From DATGLE01 sp035294325 (GTDB lineage Bacteria > Chloroflexota > Ktedonobacteria > Ktedonobacterales > Ktedonobacteraceae), in the NCBI GenBank assembly GCA_035294325.1, contig DATGLE010000071.1, forward strand, positions 1 through 13,684: a stretch of DNA of 13,684 bases, written 5' to 3'. Positions 1-6,326 of this stretch are shown here, piece after piece. Position numbers and translations under genes: made by a program. The notes below the pieces were generated by a model. It had not been told where the DNA came from. It made no database searches and saw only the letters and a list, made by a program, of their open reading frames with translations. Position 1 is the first letter of the stretch. Each line of letters begins with the position of its first letter.

Positions 1-17
1 GACTTATCAACACTTCC

Positions 18-36
18 TGTGGATAACTTTTCCACA
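18..36. promoter_or_regulatory. Head-to-head DnaA box pair 1
   Basis: A perfect box on the minus strand and a one-mismatch box on the plus strand are separated by one C: TGTGGATAA-C-TTTTCCACA. The same 19-mer recurs at 123-141, and the identity extends to 20 bp with the preceding C. A further plus-strand box follows immediately at 37-45. Confidence 0.7.
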
Positions 37-122
37 TTTTCCACACCCGCTATAGCTGGTAATATTACTGGCTATATTTGCTATGAGCGCACTCAACTCA
101 TCTTCTGGTTATCCACATTTTC

Positions 123-141
123 TGTGGATAACTTTTCCACA
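123..141. promoter_or_regulatory. Head-to-head DnaA box pair 2
   Basis: Exact copy of the pair at 18-36, starting 105 bp downstream, which is close to ten helical turns. A perfect plus-strand box at 109-117 precedes it by 5 bp. Confidence 0.7.
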
Positions 142-186
142 ATGTCCACAGGCGGTGGATTAGCCCGAAATGTTATCCACCACACC

Positions 187-205
187 TGTAGATAACTTAT
201 CCACA
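187..205. promoter_or_regulatory. Head-to-head DnaA box pair 3
   Basis: TGTAGATAA-C-TTATCCACA: a one-mismatch minus-strand box, one C, and a perfect plus-strand box. The 1-nt gap is the same as in the other pairs. A TTATCCACC box at 173-181 lies just upstream. Confidence 0.65.
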
Positions 206-300
206 TGGGCACCATGAGGCCGCTGATTGAAGAGATTTATCCCCCGGTTATCCACCACTCTCCCCTGGCTTATCCACAAGCAGTCCACAACAATCTGGGA

Positions 301-319
301 AGTGGATAAGTTTTCCACA
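301..319. promoter_or_regulatory. Head-to-head DnaA box pair 4
   Basis: AGTGGATAA-G-TTTTCCACA: two one-mismatch boxes in the same head-to-head layout with a 1-nt gap. It is the last pair before the unwinding modules at 390-488. Confidence 0.6.
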
Positions 320-389
320 TAGCGTTAACCGGCCTGGGAAGGCGGTTCTGGACTTATCCGGCGGCGGGATCGATGAGAGATTCCCTGGC

Positions 390-425
390 TTATCCACTTA
401 TCCACCGTTCCTACTACTGCTGCTA
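390..425 (+). other. Left unwinding module: tandem DnaA boxes plus DnaA-trio
   Basis: Two plus-strand boxes overlap by one base (TTATCCACTTATCCACC, 390-406). A 4-nt spacer GTTC follows, and then the triplets CTA CTA CTG CTG CTA from 411 to 425. On the complementary strand these read 3'-GAT GAT GAC GAC GAT-5', which matches the DnaA-trio pattern known from the Bacillus subtilis basal unwinding system. AT-rich DNA continues from 426. The order box, short spacer, trio, AT-rich core is seen directly. Its function in strand opening is inference. Confidence 0.65.
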
Positions 426-455
426 AGATATAGATATTAAGATAGATCTGAATCT
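426..455. other. AT-rich core between the two trio modules (putative DUE)
   Basis: 23 of 30 bases are A or T in otherwise GC-rich DNA. The core is enclosed by the two facing trio modules. It is the natural place for initial duplex opening if the region is an origin. Confidence 0.5.
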
Positions 456-488
456 TAATAGTAATAGGCGCGGTGGATAAGTGGATAA
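456..488 (-). other. Right unwinding module: mirror copy of boxes plus trio
   Basis: Read on the minus strand from 488, this has the identical 17-bp tandem box, a 4-nt spacer GCGC, and CTA TTA CTA TTA (467 down to 456). The 18-bp arms 390-407 and 471-488 form a perfect inverted repeat. The trio begins at exactly the same distance from the boxes as in the left module, although the triplets themselves differ. That argues for selection on the layout rather than a simple inverted duplication. Confidence 0.6.
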
Positions 489-756
489 ACCAACTCCAGG
501 CTGGAGTCACTGCTGGACCAGCGTAAACGTCATAAATCCATGTGTAGTGCGTCCCCGGGTTCTGAGAACACCTTTCCTACCCTGCGTTACTTTTCTACGT
601 AGTAAGAATTAGTACAATCAGGTATAGTAATTACCGAAAGATTGCTGACCTGTGCCCGGGAGCGCGACTTTCTGCTACATCGCTCGTTATATGTGATGGA
701 TAGAAGACAAGCAGCGCTCTCAATACAGCAGCAAGCAGGCTCTCGTTGAAGGTTTT
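489..756. other. Intergenic region between candidate oriC and dnaG
   Basis: No gene is seen. The stretch holds a 15-bp odd palindrome (ACTCCAG-G-CTGGAGT, 493-507) right beside the last DnaA box and an 8-bp palindrome CTACGTAG (595-602). Two -10-like hexamers, TACAAT (613-618) and TATAGT (623-628), could serve dnaG, but neither has a recognisable -35. The short Shine-Dalgarno GAAGG (748-752) sits 4 nt before the dnaG ATG. Confidence 0.5.
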
Positions 757-2841
757 ATGACATCTATCATCGAAGCAATCAAAGCAAAAGTAGATGTGGT
801 GGAGGAGATAGGTCTGGTTGTCGCTTTGCATAAAGCGGGGAAGTCCTTCAAGGGACTCTGCCCGTTTCATAATGAGCGCACACCTTCGTTCTATGTGTTC
901 GCGGAGACGCAGACCTGGCATTGTTTTGGTTGTAATGAGGGTGGCGACATCTTTGCCTTCGTTCAGAAGCAGCAGGGGCTTGAATTCCGCGAGGCCCTGC
1001 AATATCTGGCCGAGAAAGCGGGCGTGCCACTCGAAGATTACAACGGGCGCAGCGCGGAAGAAGATCGCGAGATCAGTGCCACGAAGGAGCGACTGCGCAA
1101 GCTCAACGAAGACGCGCTGCTCTGGTTTCATCAGATGTTACTGCGCTCCAGGGAGGCAGAGCAGGCGCGGGCTTATGTGCAGGAGCGGGGAATCTCGTCC
1201 GACACGGTAATCGCGTTCGGCCTGGGATATGCGCCCGACCAGTGGGATAGCCTGACGCGCTACCTGTTTGCTCAGGGCTATACGGAGCGCGAGCTGGTGA
1301 TGGGCGGCCTGGCGCGAGAACGCGAAGGCGGAGAGGGCGCTGGCGGGGCCGGGGTGTATGATTACTTCAGGAACCGTCTGATCTTTCCCATCAGGGATAT
1401 ACGTGGTAAGGTGATTGGCTTTGGTGGCCGGGCGCTGGGCGATGGTAAACCAAAGTACCTGAATTCGCCGCAGACATTACTTTTTGAAAAAAATAGCGTA
1501 CTCTATGCTATAGATATGGCGAGAGATGCAATAAAGCAGGCCGGCCAGGTTGTTATTGTAGAAGGGTATGTGGACGCAATCATCGCTCATCAGTATGGTA
1601 CACGGCAGACCGTAGCCTGTATCGGCAGCGCCATTACTGAGAAGCACATTCAACAATTGAAGAAGCTGACCAGACAGGTAACGCTCGCTCTGGATCCCGA
1701 CGCGGCGGGTAGCGCAGCCACCGAGCAGGGCATCCAGGAAGCATTGAGGACCTTTGATCGAACCATCGTGCCGGTGCCACTGGCAGCCGGCACGCAGGAA
1801 GTGCGACAGGGGAAGCGTAAGCAGCGGCAGCCTCACGGCATCATTCGTCTGGAGGAGCGCGTTGACGCGGAGATCAACGTGCTGCAACTGCCGCCGGGCG
1901 AAGATCCGGATGAAGTTATCCGGCGCGACTTCTCAACCTGGTTGTATGCGGTCTCTCATCCCTTACCACTGGTAGATTACTACTTCGTGGTTAAGACGAT
2001 GGGCCTGAACCTGCGAGAGCCGAGTGGTAAAAGCGAGGCCGCCAGGCGTCTACTTCCTGTGATCGCAATGATTAGTGACCGTGTTAAGCGCGATGCCTAC
2101 ATACGGAAGCTGGCCGCGATGATTAGCATCGATGAGCGCAGCCTGTACGGGGAGCTACAAAGGGTGCTCAAGGGGCAGAGAAGCGCCGGCGTCACCGCCG
2201 AATTCTCTATGCCGGCACAGCAGCCGGTGGCGGGATTCGCGGGGCAGCGAGGAGCCAGAGGCCGGGGCGCGAAGAGTGAGAAATCCGAAAAGGTCGGCGA
2301 CGATGAAGGATGGGAGGAGCAGGAGCGCGGTAGTGCCCACCAGCGGCAAGAAATCGGGCTTGACAGGAGTGCTGCCAATAGAATACAATGGGAGGACTAC
2401 CTGATTGGGCTACTCTTGCAGAATCCAGGGTTAAGTCTACATGTTTGTGGTATAATAAACGATGGTGACTTCGCTGGGACAGACACGCGAGAGTTGTACC
2501 GTATACTCAACTCTGTGTATCAACAACGTGCTTCTTCCCCCTCACATCAACCCTTTGCAGATCTTGTGCCTGCTACTTTGTTGGCAACGGTAGCCAGGGC
2601 ACAGAAATGCGTTGAGTCGAGGTCTCCAAAAGAAGGAATGGGACTGGTGAAAGAAGTGATCCAGTGTGCGACCCGGCTCAAACGCATACGACTCTTACAA
2701 CTGAATACGGAACTAGAATATCTTATTCGTGAAGCTGAGGACGCCGGCAACAATACGGAGTCACGACAGCTTCGCCAGCAATTGCTCACAATTCATCAGC
2801 AGTTGCGAACAATCGATTCGGCGACGCATTTACAGGGTTAA
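757..2841 (+). CDS. dnaG: DNA primase DnaG
   Basis: It synthesises the RNA primers for lagging-strand replication, working with the replicative helicase. The 694-residue protein has the CHC2 zinc finger (C35, H38, C56, C59), then the RNA-polymerase core with YFRNRLIFPI (203-212). The TOPRIM domain carries E269 in VEGYVDA and the D313-P-D315 pair that binds catalytic metal. The family motif PGEDPDE lies at 380-386. About 65 residues separate D315 from PGEDPDE, more than usual, because of a basic insert around 343-372. A Gly-rich, charged linker (about 475-540) leads to a C-terminal domain that should bind DnaB. These two additions explain a length above the usual ~600. The ATG at 757 is preceded by GAAGG at 4 nt. 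It lies next to the candidate origin and upstream of rpoD. Identification is secure. Confidence 0.97.
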   Translation: MTSIIEAIKAKVDVVEEIGLVVALHKAGKSFKGLCPFHNERTPSFYVFAETQTWHCFGCNEGGDIFAFVQKQQGLEFREALQYLAEKAGVPLEDYNGRSAEEDREISATKERLRKLNEDALLWFHQMLLRSREAEQARAYVQERGISSDTVIAFGLGYAPDQWDSLTRYLFAQGYTERELVMGGLAREREGGEGAGGAGVYDYFRNRLIFPIRDIRGKVIGFGGRALGDGKPKYLNSPQTLLFEKNSVLYAIDMARDAIKQAGQVVIVEGYVDAIIAHQYGTRQTVACIGSAITEKHIQQLKKLTRQVTLALDPDAAGSAATEQGIQEALRTFDRTIVPVPLAAGTQEVRQGKRKQRQPHGIIRLEERVDAEINVLQLPPGEDPDEVIRRDFSTWLYAVSHPLPLVDYYFVVKTMGLNLREPSGKSEAARRLLPVIAMISDRVKRDAYIRKLAAMISIDERSLYGELQRVLKGQRSAGVTAEFSMPAQQPVAGFAGQRGARGRGAKSEKSEKVGDDEGWEEQERGSAHQRQEIGLDRSAANRIQWEDYLIGLLLQNPGLSLHVCGIINDGDFAGTDTRELYRILNSVYQQRASSPSHQPFADLVPATLLATVARAQKCVESRSPKEGMGLVKEVIQCATRLKRIRLLQLNTELEYLIREAEDAGNNTESRQLRQQLLTIHQQLRTIDSATHLQG
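2448..2456 (+). promoter_or_regulatory. Possible internal promoter in dnaG driving rpoD (extended -10)
   Basis: TGGTATAAT is a perfect TATAAT with the extended TGn element, inside the 3' third of dnaG and about 520 bp before the rpoD start. No good -35 is seen at 16-18 bp. In E. coli, rpoD is also served by promoters inside dnaG, which makes the position plausible. It could be chance. Confidence 0.35.
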
Positions 2842-2876
2842 GCGGTTACGCGTAGCGTCACTGATAGAGAGAGTTA

Positions 2877-2981
2877 ATGAGCACAATCATTTTTATCACA
2901 TTGGATCGGGAAGCAGGAAATCTTCTTTCATCCGTTTATCATATAGGGCCTGTTTCTCGAAGGGGGACGCCAGAATGGTGA
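2877..2981 (+). CDS. Possible 34-residue leader ORF overlapping the rpoD start
   Basis: An ATG at 2877, behind the purine run AGAGAGAG (2866-2873), opens 34 codons starting MSTIIFITLDREAGNLLSSV and ending at TGA 2979-2981. The stop overlaps the rpoD ATG (2975) by 7 nt, the geometry of translational coupling. The rpoD Shine-Dalgarno lies inside this frame. I recognise no family, and the peptide may be a chance frame in the 133-nt dnaG-rpoD gap. Its SD spacing is short (about 3 nt). Confidence 0.3.
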   Translation: MSTIIFITLDREAGNLLSSVYHIGPVSRRGTPEW

Positions 2982-4246
2982 ATCGGGAACAAGACGTAAT
3001 TGATCGGGTAAGCAATGAGCATATTAGTACGGTAAGCACCGAACCTTTGCGAGATGTATTCACAATCGAGCCTTTTGATGAGTCCATGTTGAATGAAACG
3101 GAAAGTGTCTTTGAGATTGATACAGTAGGTCATCATACTCATGCTGCTGCCGGTGGAAGTCTGGTGACTCCTATCGATGGGAATGAGCCATTTGACCTGT
3201 TAAAGCTACAGGACGAAGAGTCTATGGACGCCCTCGACCCAACCAAAGAGCCGCCTGCGGACTGGGAGCCAGGACCGGACGACGTTATTGACGCCGATTC
3301 CAAATGGGACGAGCTGCAAGACGGTTTTGGCATTGTTGTTGCTGATCTGGAGAGTAGCCTGGACGATCCGGTGCGCATGTACCTGCGCGAGATCGGGCGG
3401 GTGCCTCTGCTCACCGCTGAGGAAGAGGTGCGCCTTGCCCAGCTCATGCAGCGTGGCAGAGCCGAGCGCCTGCGTGCCGAACGTCTGAAGGTTCCGCCCA
3501 TCCGCCGCTATATCGAAGAAGGTGAGGAGGCCCAGCGGCGCCTGACCGAGGCTAATCTGCGCCTGGTGGTGAGCGTGGCAAAAAAGTACATCGGGCGCGG
3601 CATGAGCTTGCTGGATCTGATCCAGGAGGGGAACATTGGCCTGATCCGCGCGGTCGAGAAGTTCGATTATACCAAAGGGTTTAAGTTCAGCACCTACGCC
3701 ACCTGGTGGATTCGTCAGGCCATTACGCGCGCTATTGCCGATCAGGCGCGCACGATCCGCATTCCGGTGCATATGGTTGAGACGATCAATCGCCTCATCC
3801 GCATCAGTCGCCGTCTCTTACAGGACCTGGGGCGTGAGCCTACATCCGAAGAGATCGCTGCTCAGATGGAGATCAGCGCCGAGAAGGTGCGCGAGATCAT
3901 CAAGGTGAGCCAGGAGCCGGTAAGCCTGGAGACGCCTATCGGTGAAGAGGATGACAGTCACCTCGGCGACTTCATCGAGGATCATACTGCCCTGGCGCCT
4001 GCCGACGCGGCCAGCCATCAGCTCCTCAAGGAGCAGGTGGAAGATGTGCTGGATAGCCTGACCGAGCGCGAGCGCAAGGTGCTGCAACTGCGCTTTGGCC
4101 TGGATGATGGCCGCAGTCGCACGCTGGAGGAAGTGGGCAAAGAGTTCCACGTTACGCGCGAGCGCATCCGTCAGATCGAGGCGAAGGCGCTGCGTAAGCT
4201 GCGCCATCCGAGTCGCAGCCGCAAGCTGAAGGATTACCTGGACTGA
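2975..4246 (+). CDS. rpoD: RNA polymerase primary sigma factor (RpoD/SigA)
   Basis: The main sigma-70 factor directs RNA polymerase to -10/-35 promoters. The frame is open upstream into dnaG, but I start at ATG 2975 because AAGGGGGA (2960-2967) sits 7 nt before it; this gives 423 residues. Residues 1-125 are acidic and poorly conserved, in place of a typical region 1.1. Region 1.2 is at 130-162 (DDPVRMYLREIGRVPLL). Regions 2.1-2.4 are at about 190-262, with GNIGLIRAVEKFDY and the -10 reader YATWWIRQAITRAIADQ. Region 3 follows at 265-345, and region 4 at 355-415 with its helix-turn-helix (TLEEVGKEFHVTRERIRQIE). It follows dnaG by 133 nt and is probably partly cotranscribed with it, as in the macromolecular-synthesis operon. 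Confidence 0.95.
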   Translation: MVNREQDVIDRVSNEHISTVSTEPLRDVFTIEPFDESMLNETESVFEIDTVGHHTHAAAGGSLVTPIDGNEPFDLLKLQDEESMDALDPTKEPPADWEPGPDDVIDADSKWDELQDGFGIVVADLESSLDDPVRMYLREIGRVPLLTAEEEVRLAQLMQRGRAERLRAERLKVPPIRRYIEEGEEAQRRLTEANLRLVVSVAKKYIGRGMSLLDLIQEGNIGLIRAVEKFDYTKGFKFSTYATWWIRQAITRAIADQARTIRIPVHMVETINRLIRISRRLLQDLGREPTSEEIAAQMEISAEKVREIIKVSQEPVSLETPIGEEDDSHLGDFIEDHTALAPADAASHQLLKEQVEDVLDSLTERERKVLQLRFGLDDGRSRTLEEVGKEFHVTRERIRQIEAKALRKLRHPSRSRKLKDYLD

Positions 4247-4248
4247 AA

Positions 4249-4315
4249 TAAGAGTGTTGATAGCATGTGAGCCGCCGAACTCTGTCCGGCGGCTCACATG
4301 CTATCAACACTCTTA
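4249..4315. terminator. Bidirectional terminator-like hairpin between rpoD and tpiA
   Basis: Two 29-bp arms (4249-4277 and 4287-4315) are perfectly complementary around a 9-nt loop. The stem starts 2 nt after the rpoD stop and its far end includes the tpiA stop codon, so it serves both converging transcripts. T-tracts are weak on either side: TTTCAG after the stem for tpiA and CTTCATGG for rpoD. The stem is unusually long for an intrinsic terminator. Confidence 0.7.
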
Positions 4316-5104
4316 CTTCATGGTTTCTATTGCCTTTTTGACAATCTCCACAAAATCTGGCTTGAGGCTGGCGCCGCCAACCAGCGCGCCATCGATGTCG
4401 GGGTGAGCCATGAATTCGGCGATGTTAGACGAGGTAACGCTGCCACCATACAGGATACGCAGCGCCCCCGCGGCTTCCGCGCCGTACAGGTCGCCATAGA
4501 GCGTGCGAATGAGATGGATGACCTTGCCTGCACCCTCCGCCGTGGCCGCTTTGCCCGTGCCAATGGCCCAGACAGGCTCATACGCTATCACAACCCTGTG
4601 CGCATCCTGCGGTGGAAAGTGTGAGAGGCTGCCTGCTACCTGCGAGCGGATCACTCTCTCGGTCTGCCCCGCCTCGTACTGGTCGTTATTCTCGCCAATG
4701 CATACGATGGGACGCAGCCCCTGCTTGAGCGCTGCCTGCCCTTTCTTACTCACCATTTCGTCGGTTTCGCCGAAATGTTCGCGGCGCTCCGAATGGCCCA
4801 GGATGACAGTGCTGCACAATTCGCGCACCATCTTTGGCGAGATCTCGCCGGTGAACGCGCCTTGCTCCTCGTAATACATATTCTGTGCGCCCAGTTCGAC
4901 GCGCGGCGATGGAATGGCATCCATGACTTCTCGCACGGCTGACAGTGAAATCGCCGGCGGGCACAGGATACAAAGGATCTGATTGTAGCTGCGCATCAGT
5001 TGCCCGAGGGCAGGCATGATCTCCATTGTGAAGCTCGAAGCCTGCCTGGGACCGTAATGCATCTTCCAGTTCCCGGCTATGATCGCTGTGCGCGATCCTG
5101 CCAT
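4313..5104 (-). CDS. tpiA: Triosephosphate isomerase
   Basis: It interconverts dihydroxyacetone phosphate and glyceraldehyde 3-phosphate in the cytoplasm. The 263-residue TIM barrel is full length. It has the substrate-binding N12-W-K14, the catalytic H104 in ILGHSERR, the catalytic base E176 in AYEPVWAIGTGKAA (which continues into the flexible loop), and the phosphate-binding YGGSV (219-223). The ATG lies 6 nt after the pgk stop. Its Shine-Dalgarno, AGGGGGTGA, contains the pgk stop codon itself, so translation is probably coupled to pgk. It is the last gene of gap-pgk-tpiA and ends inside the 29-bp stem shared with rpoD. Confidence 0.97.
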   Translation of the reverse strand: MAGSRTAIIAGNWKMHYGPRQASSFTMEIMPALGQLMRSYNQILCILCPPAISLSAVREVMDAIPSPRVELGAQNMYYEEQGAFTGEISPKMVRELCSTVILGHSERREHFGETDEMVSKKGQAALKQGLRPIVCIGENNDQYEAGQTERVIRSQVAGSLSHFPPQDAHRVVIAYEPVWAIGTGKAATAEGAGKVIHLIRTLYGDLYGAEAAGALRILYGGSVTSSNIAEFMAHPDIDGALVGGASLKPDFVEIVKKAIETMK

Positions 5105-5110
5105 CTTCGC

Positions 5111-6307
5111 TCACCCCCTGTCCTGCAAAGCTGCGACGCCCGGCAGTGTGCGGCCCTCCAGAAATTCAAGCGAGGCTCCGCCGCCCGTCGAGACATGTGT
5201 CATCTTCTCCGCTGCATTGGCCTGCTCAACGGCTGCCGCCGAATCGCCGCCGCCGATAATCGTCGTCGCCCCGGCCCTGGTGCGCTCGGCCAGTATCTCG
5301 ATCAGCGCGTTGGTGCCCCTGGCAAAGGCTGGCATCTCCGCCACCCCTACTGTGCCGTTCCATACAATGGTCTGTGCCCCGGCGAGCGCCGTGCGAAACT
5401 GGTCGAGGGTAGCGGGACCGATATCGAGGATGCGCCAGCCTGCGGGGACCTGGTTGCTGGCTACAACTTTGTGATTGGCGTCAGCGGCGAAGCGGTCGGC
5501 GATCACCACGTCGACGGGAAGCAGGAACCCGATTCCGCGCTGCCGCGCCTGTGCGAGCAAGTTACGGGCAACGTCCAGCTTGCCCTCTTCGTAAAGCGAA
5601 TCCCCGATCTCGTTGCCTTCGGCCTTGAGGAATGTGTTCGCCATGCCGCCGCCGATCAGAATGGTATCGGCAAGGGTAATCAGCCGCTCCAATACGGCGA
5701 TCTTGTCCGAGACTTTGGCGCCGCCGATCACGGCCACGAATGGGCGCCGGGGATTCTCCAGCGCCGCACCCAGGAAATTGATCTCTTTCTCCATCAGGAA
5801 GCCGGCAACGCCTGGCAGGAAGTGCGTCACGCCCTCGGTTGATGCATGCGCCCTGTGGGCTGTGCCAAAGGCGTCATTGACGTAGAGATCGCCGAGGGCT
5901 GCAAGCTGGCGAGCGTAGGCCGCGTCGTTCTTTTCTTCCTCTTTATGGAAGCGCAGATTCTCCAGCAGCAGAACCTGGCCGGGCTGCAACGCCCTGGCCT
6001 GCTCCTCAACCTGTGGGCCGATAGAATCTGAAGCCACCTGCACCGGGCGACGCAGCTGTTCGCTCAGGCGTTCGGCCACCGGAGCCATACGCAATTTATC
6101 AACGACCTTGCCGTCGGGCCGGCCCAGATGTGACATCAGCACCACAGCGGCTCCATGATCGAGCAGATACTCGATAGTGGGCAGCGCTGCCCGAATGCGC
6201 GTATCATCGGTGATACGCCCTTCCGCATCCAGCGGAACGTTGAAATCAACGCGTACCAGCGCGCGCTTCCCCGCGACGTTGATATCACGGATCGTCTTTT
6301 TATTCAT
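5111..6307 (-). CDS. pgk: Phosphoglycerate kinase
   Basis: It transfers phosphate from 1,3-bisphosphoglycerate to ADP, the first ATP-yielding step of glycolysis. The 398 residues are a normal full length. The N-terminal signature RVDFNVPL is at 19-26 and SHLGRP at 59-64. The nucleotide-binding C-terminal domain carries GGGDSAA (352-358) and STGGGAS (373-379). It starts 19 nt after the gap stop behind a purine-rich GAGAGAG site, and its end overlaps the tpiA ribosome-binding site. Nothing unusual is seen in the sequence. Confidence 0.97.
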   Translation of the reverse strand: MNKKTIRDINVAGKRALVRVDFNVPLDAEGRITDDTRIRAALPTIEYLLDHGAAVVLMSHLGRPDGKVVDKLRMAPVAERLSEQLRRPVQVASDSIGPQVEEQARALQPGQVLLLENLRFHKEEEKNDAAYARQLAALGDLYVNDAFGTAHRAHASTEGVTHFLPGVAGFLMEKEINFLGAALENPRRPFVAVIGGAKVSDKIAVLERLITLADTILIGGGMANTFLKAEGNEIGDSLYEEGKLDVARNLLAQARQRGIGFLLPVDVVIADRFAADANHKVVASNQVPAGWRILDIGPATLDQFRTALAGAQTIVWNGTVGVAEMPAFARGTNALIEILAERTRAGATTIIGGGDSAAAVEQANAAEKMTHVSTGGGASLEFLEGRTLPGVAALQDRG

Positions 6308-6326
6308 AACGCTCTCTCACGCCGTA

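Larger units (their letters stand above)
1..488. other. oriC: Candidate replication origin (oriC): dense DnaA-box cluster
   Basis: The region holds 18 nonamers within one mismatch of the DnaA box TTATCCACA. Perfect boxes: 18-26(-), 109-117(+), 123-131(-), 197-205(+), 270-278(+). One-mismatch boxes: 4-12, 28-36, 37-45, 133-141, 173-181, 248-256, 311-319, 390-398, 398-406 (all +), and 187-195, 301-309, 472-480, 480-488 (all -). No credible gene overlaps it. DnaA binds such boxes and opens an adjacent AT-rich element; here that element would be at 411-467. The cluster starts at the window edge, so it may continue to the left, where dnaA could lie (not visible). The alternative is a DnaA-titrating locus without origin activity. 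The trio-like modules and the nearby parS sites favour an origin. Confidence 0.8.

Noticed and set aside
325..510. 61-codon open frame on the minus strand
   Set aside because: It lies across the DnaA boxes and AT-rich core of the candidate origin, has no ribosome-binding site and no family resemblance.
2729..2974. In-frame upstream extension of rpoD
   Set aside because: It overlaps dnaG coding sequence and lacks a ribosome-binding site; ATG 2975 has a strong AAGGGGGA site at 7 nt.
5000..5842. 280-codon plus-strand frame opposite pgk and tpiA
   Set aside because: Antisense shadow of GC-rich conserved genes; the encoded sequence resembles nothing.
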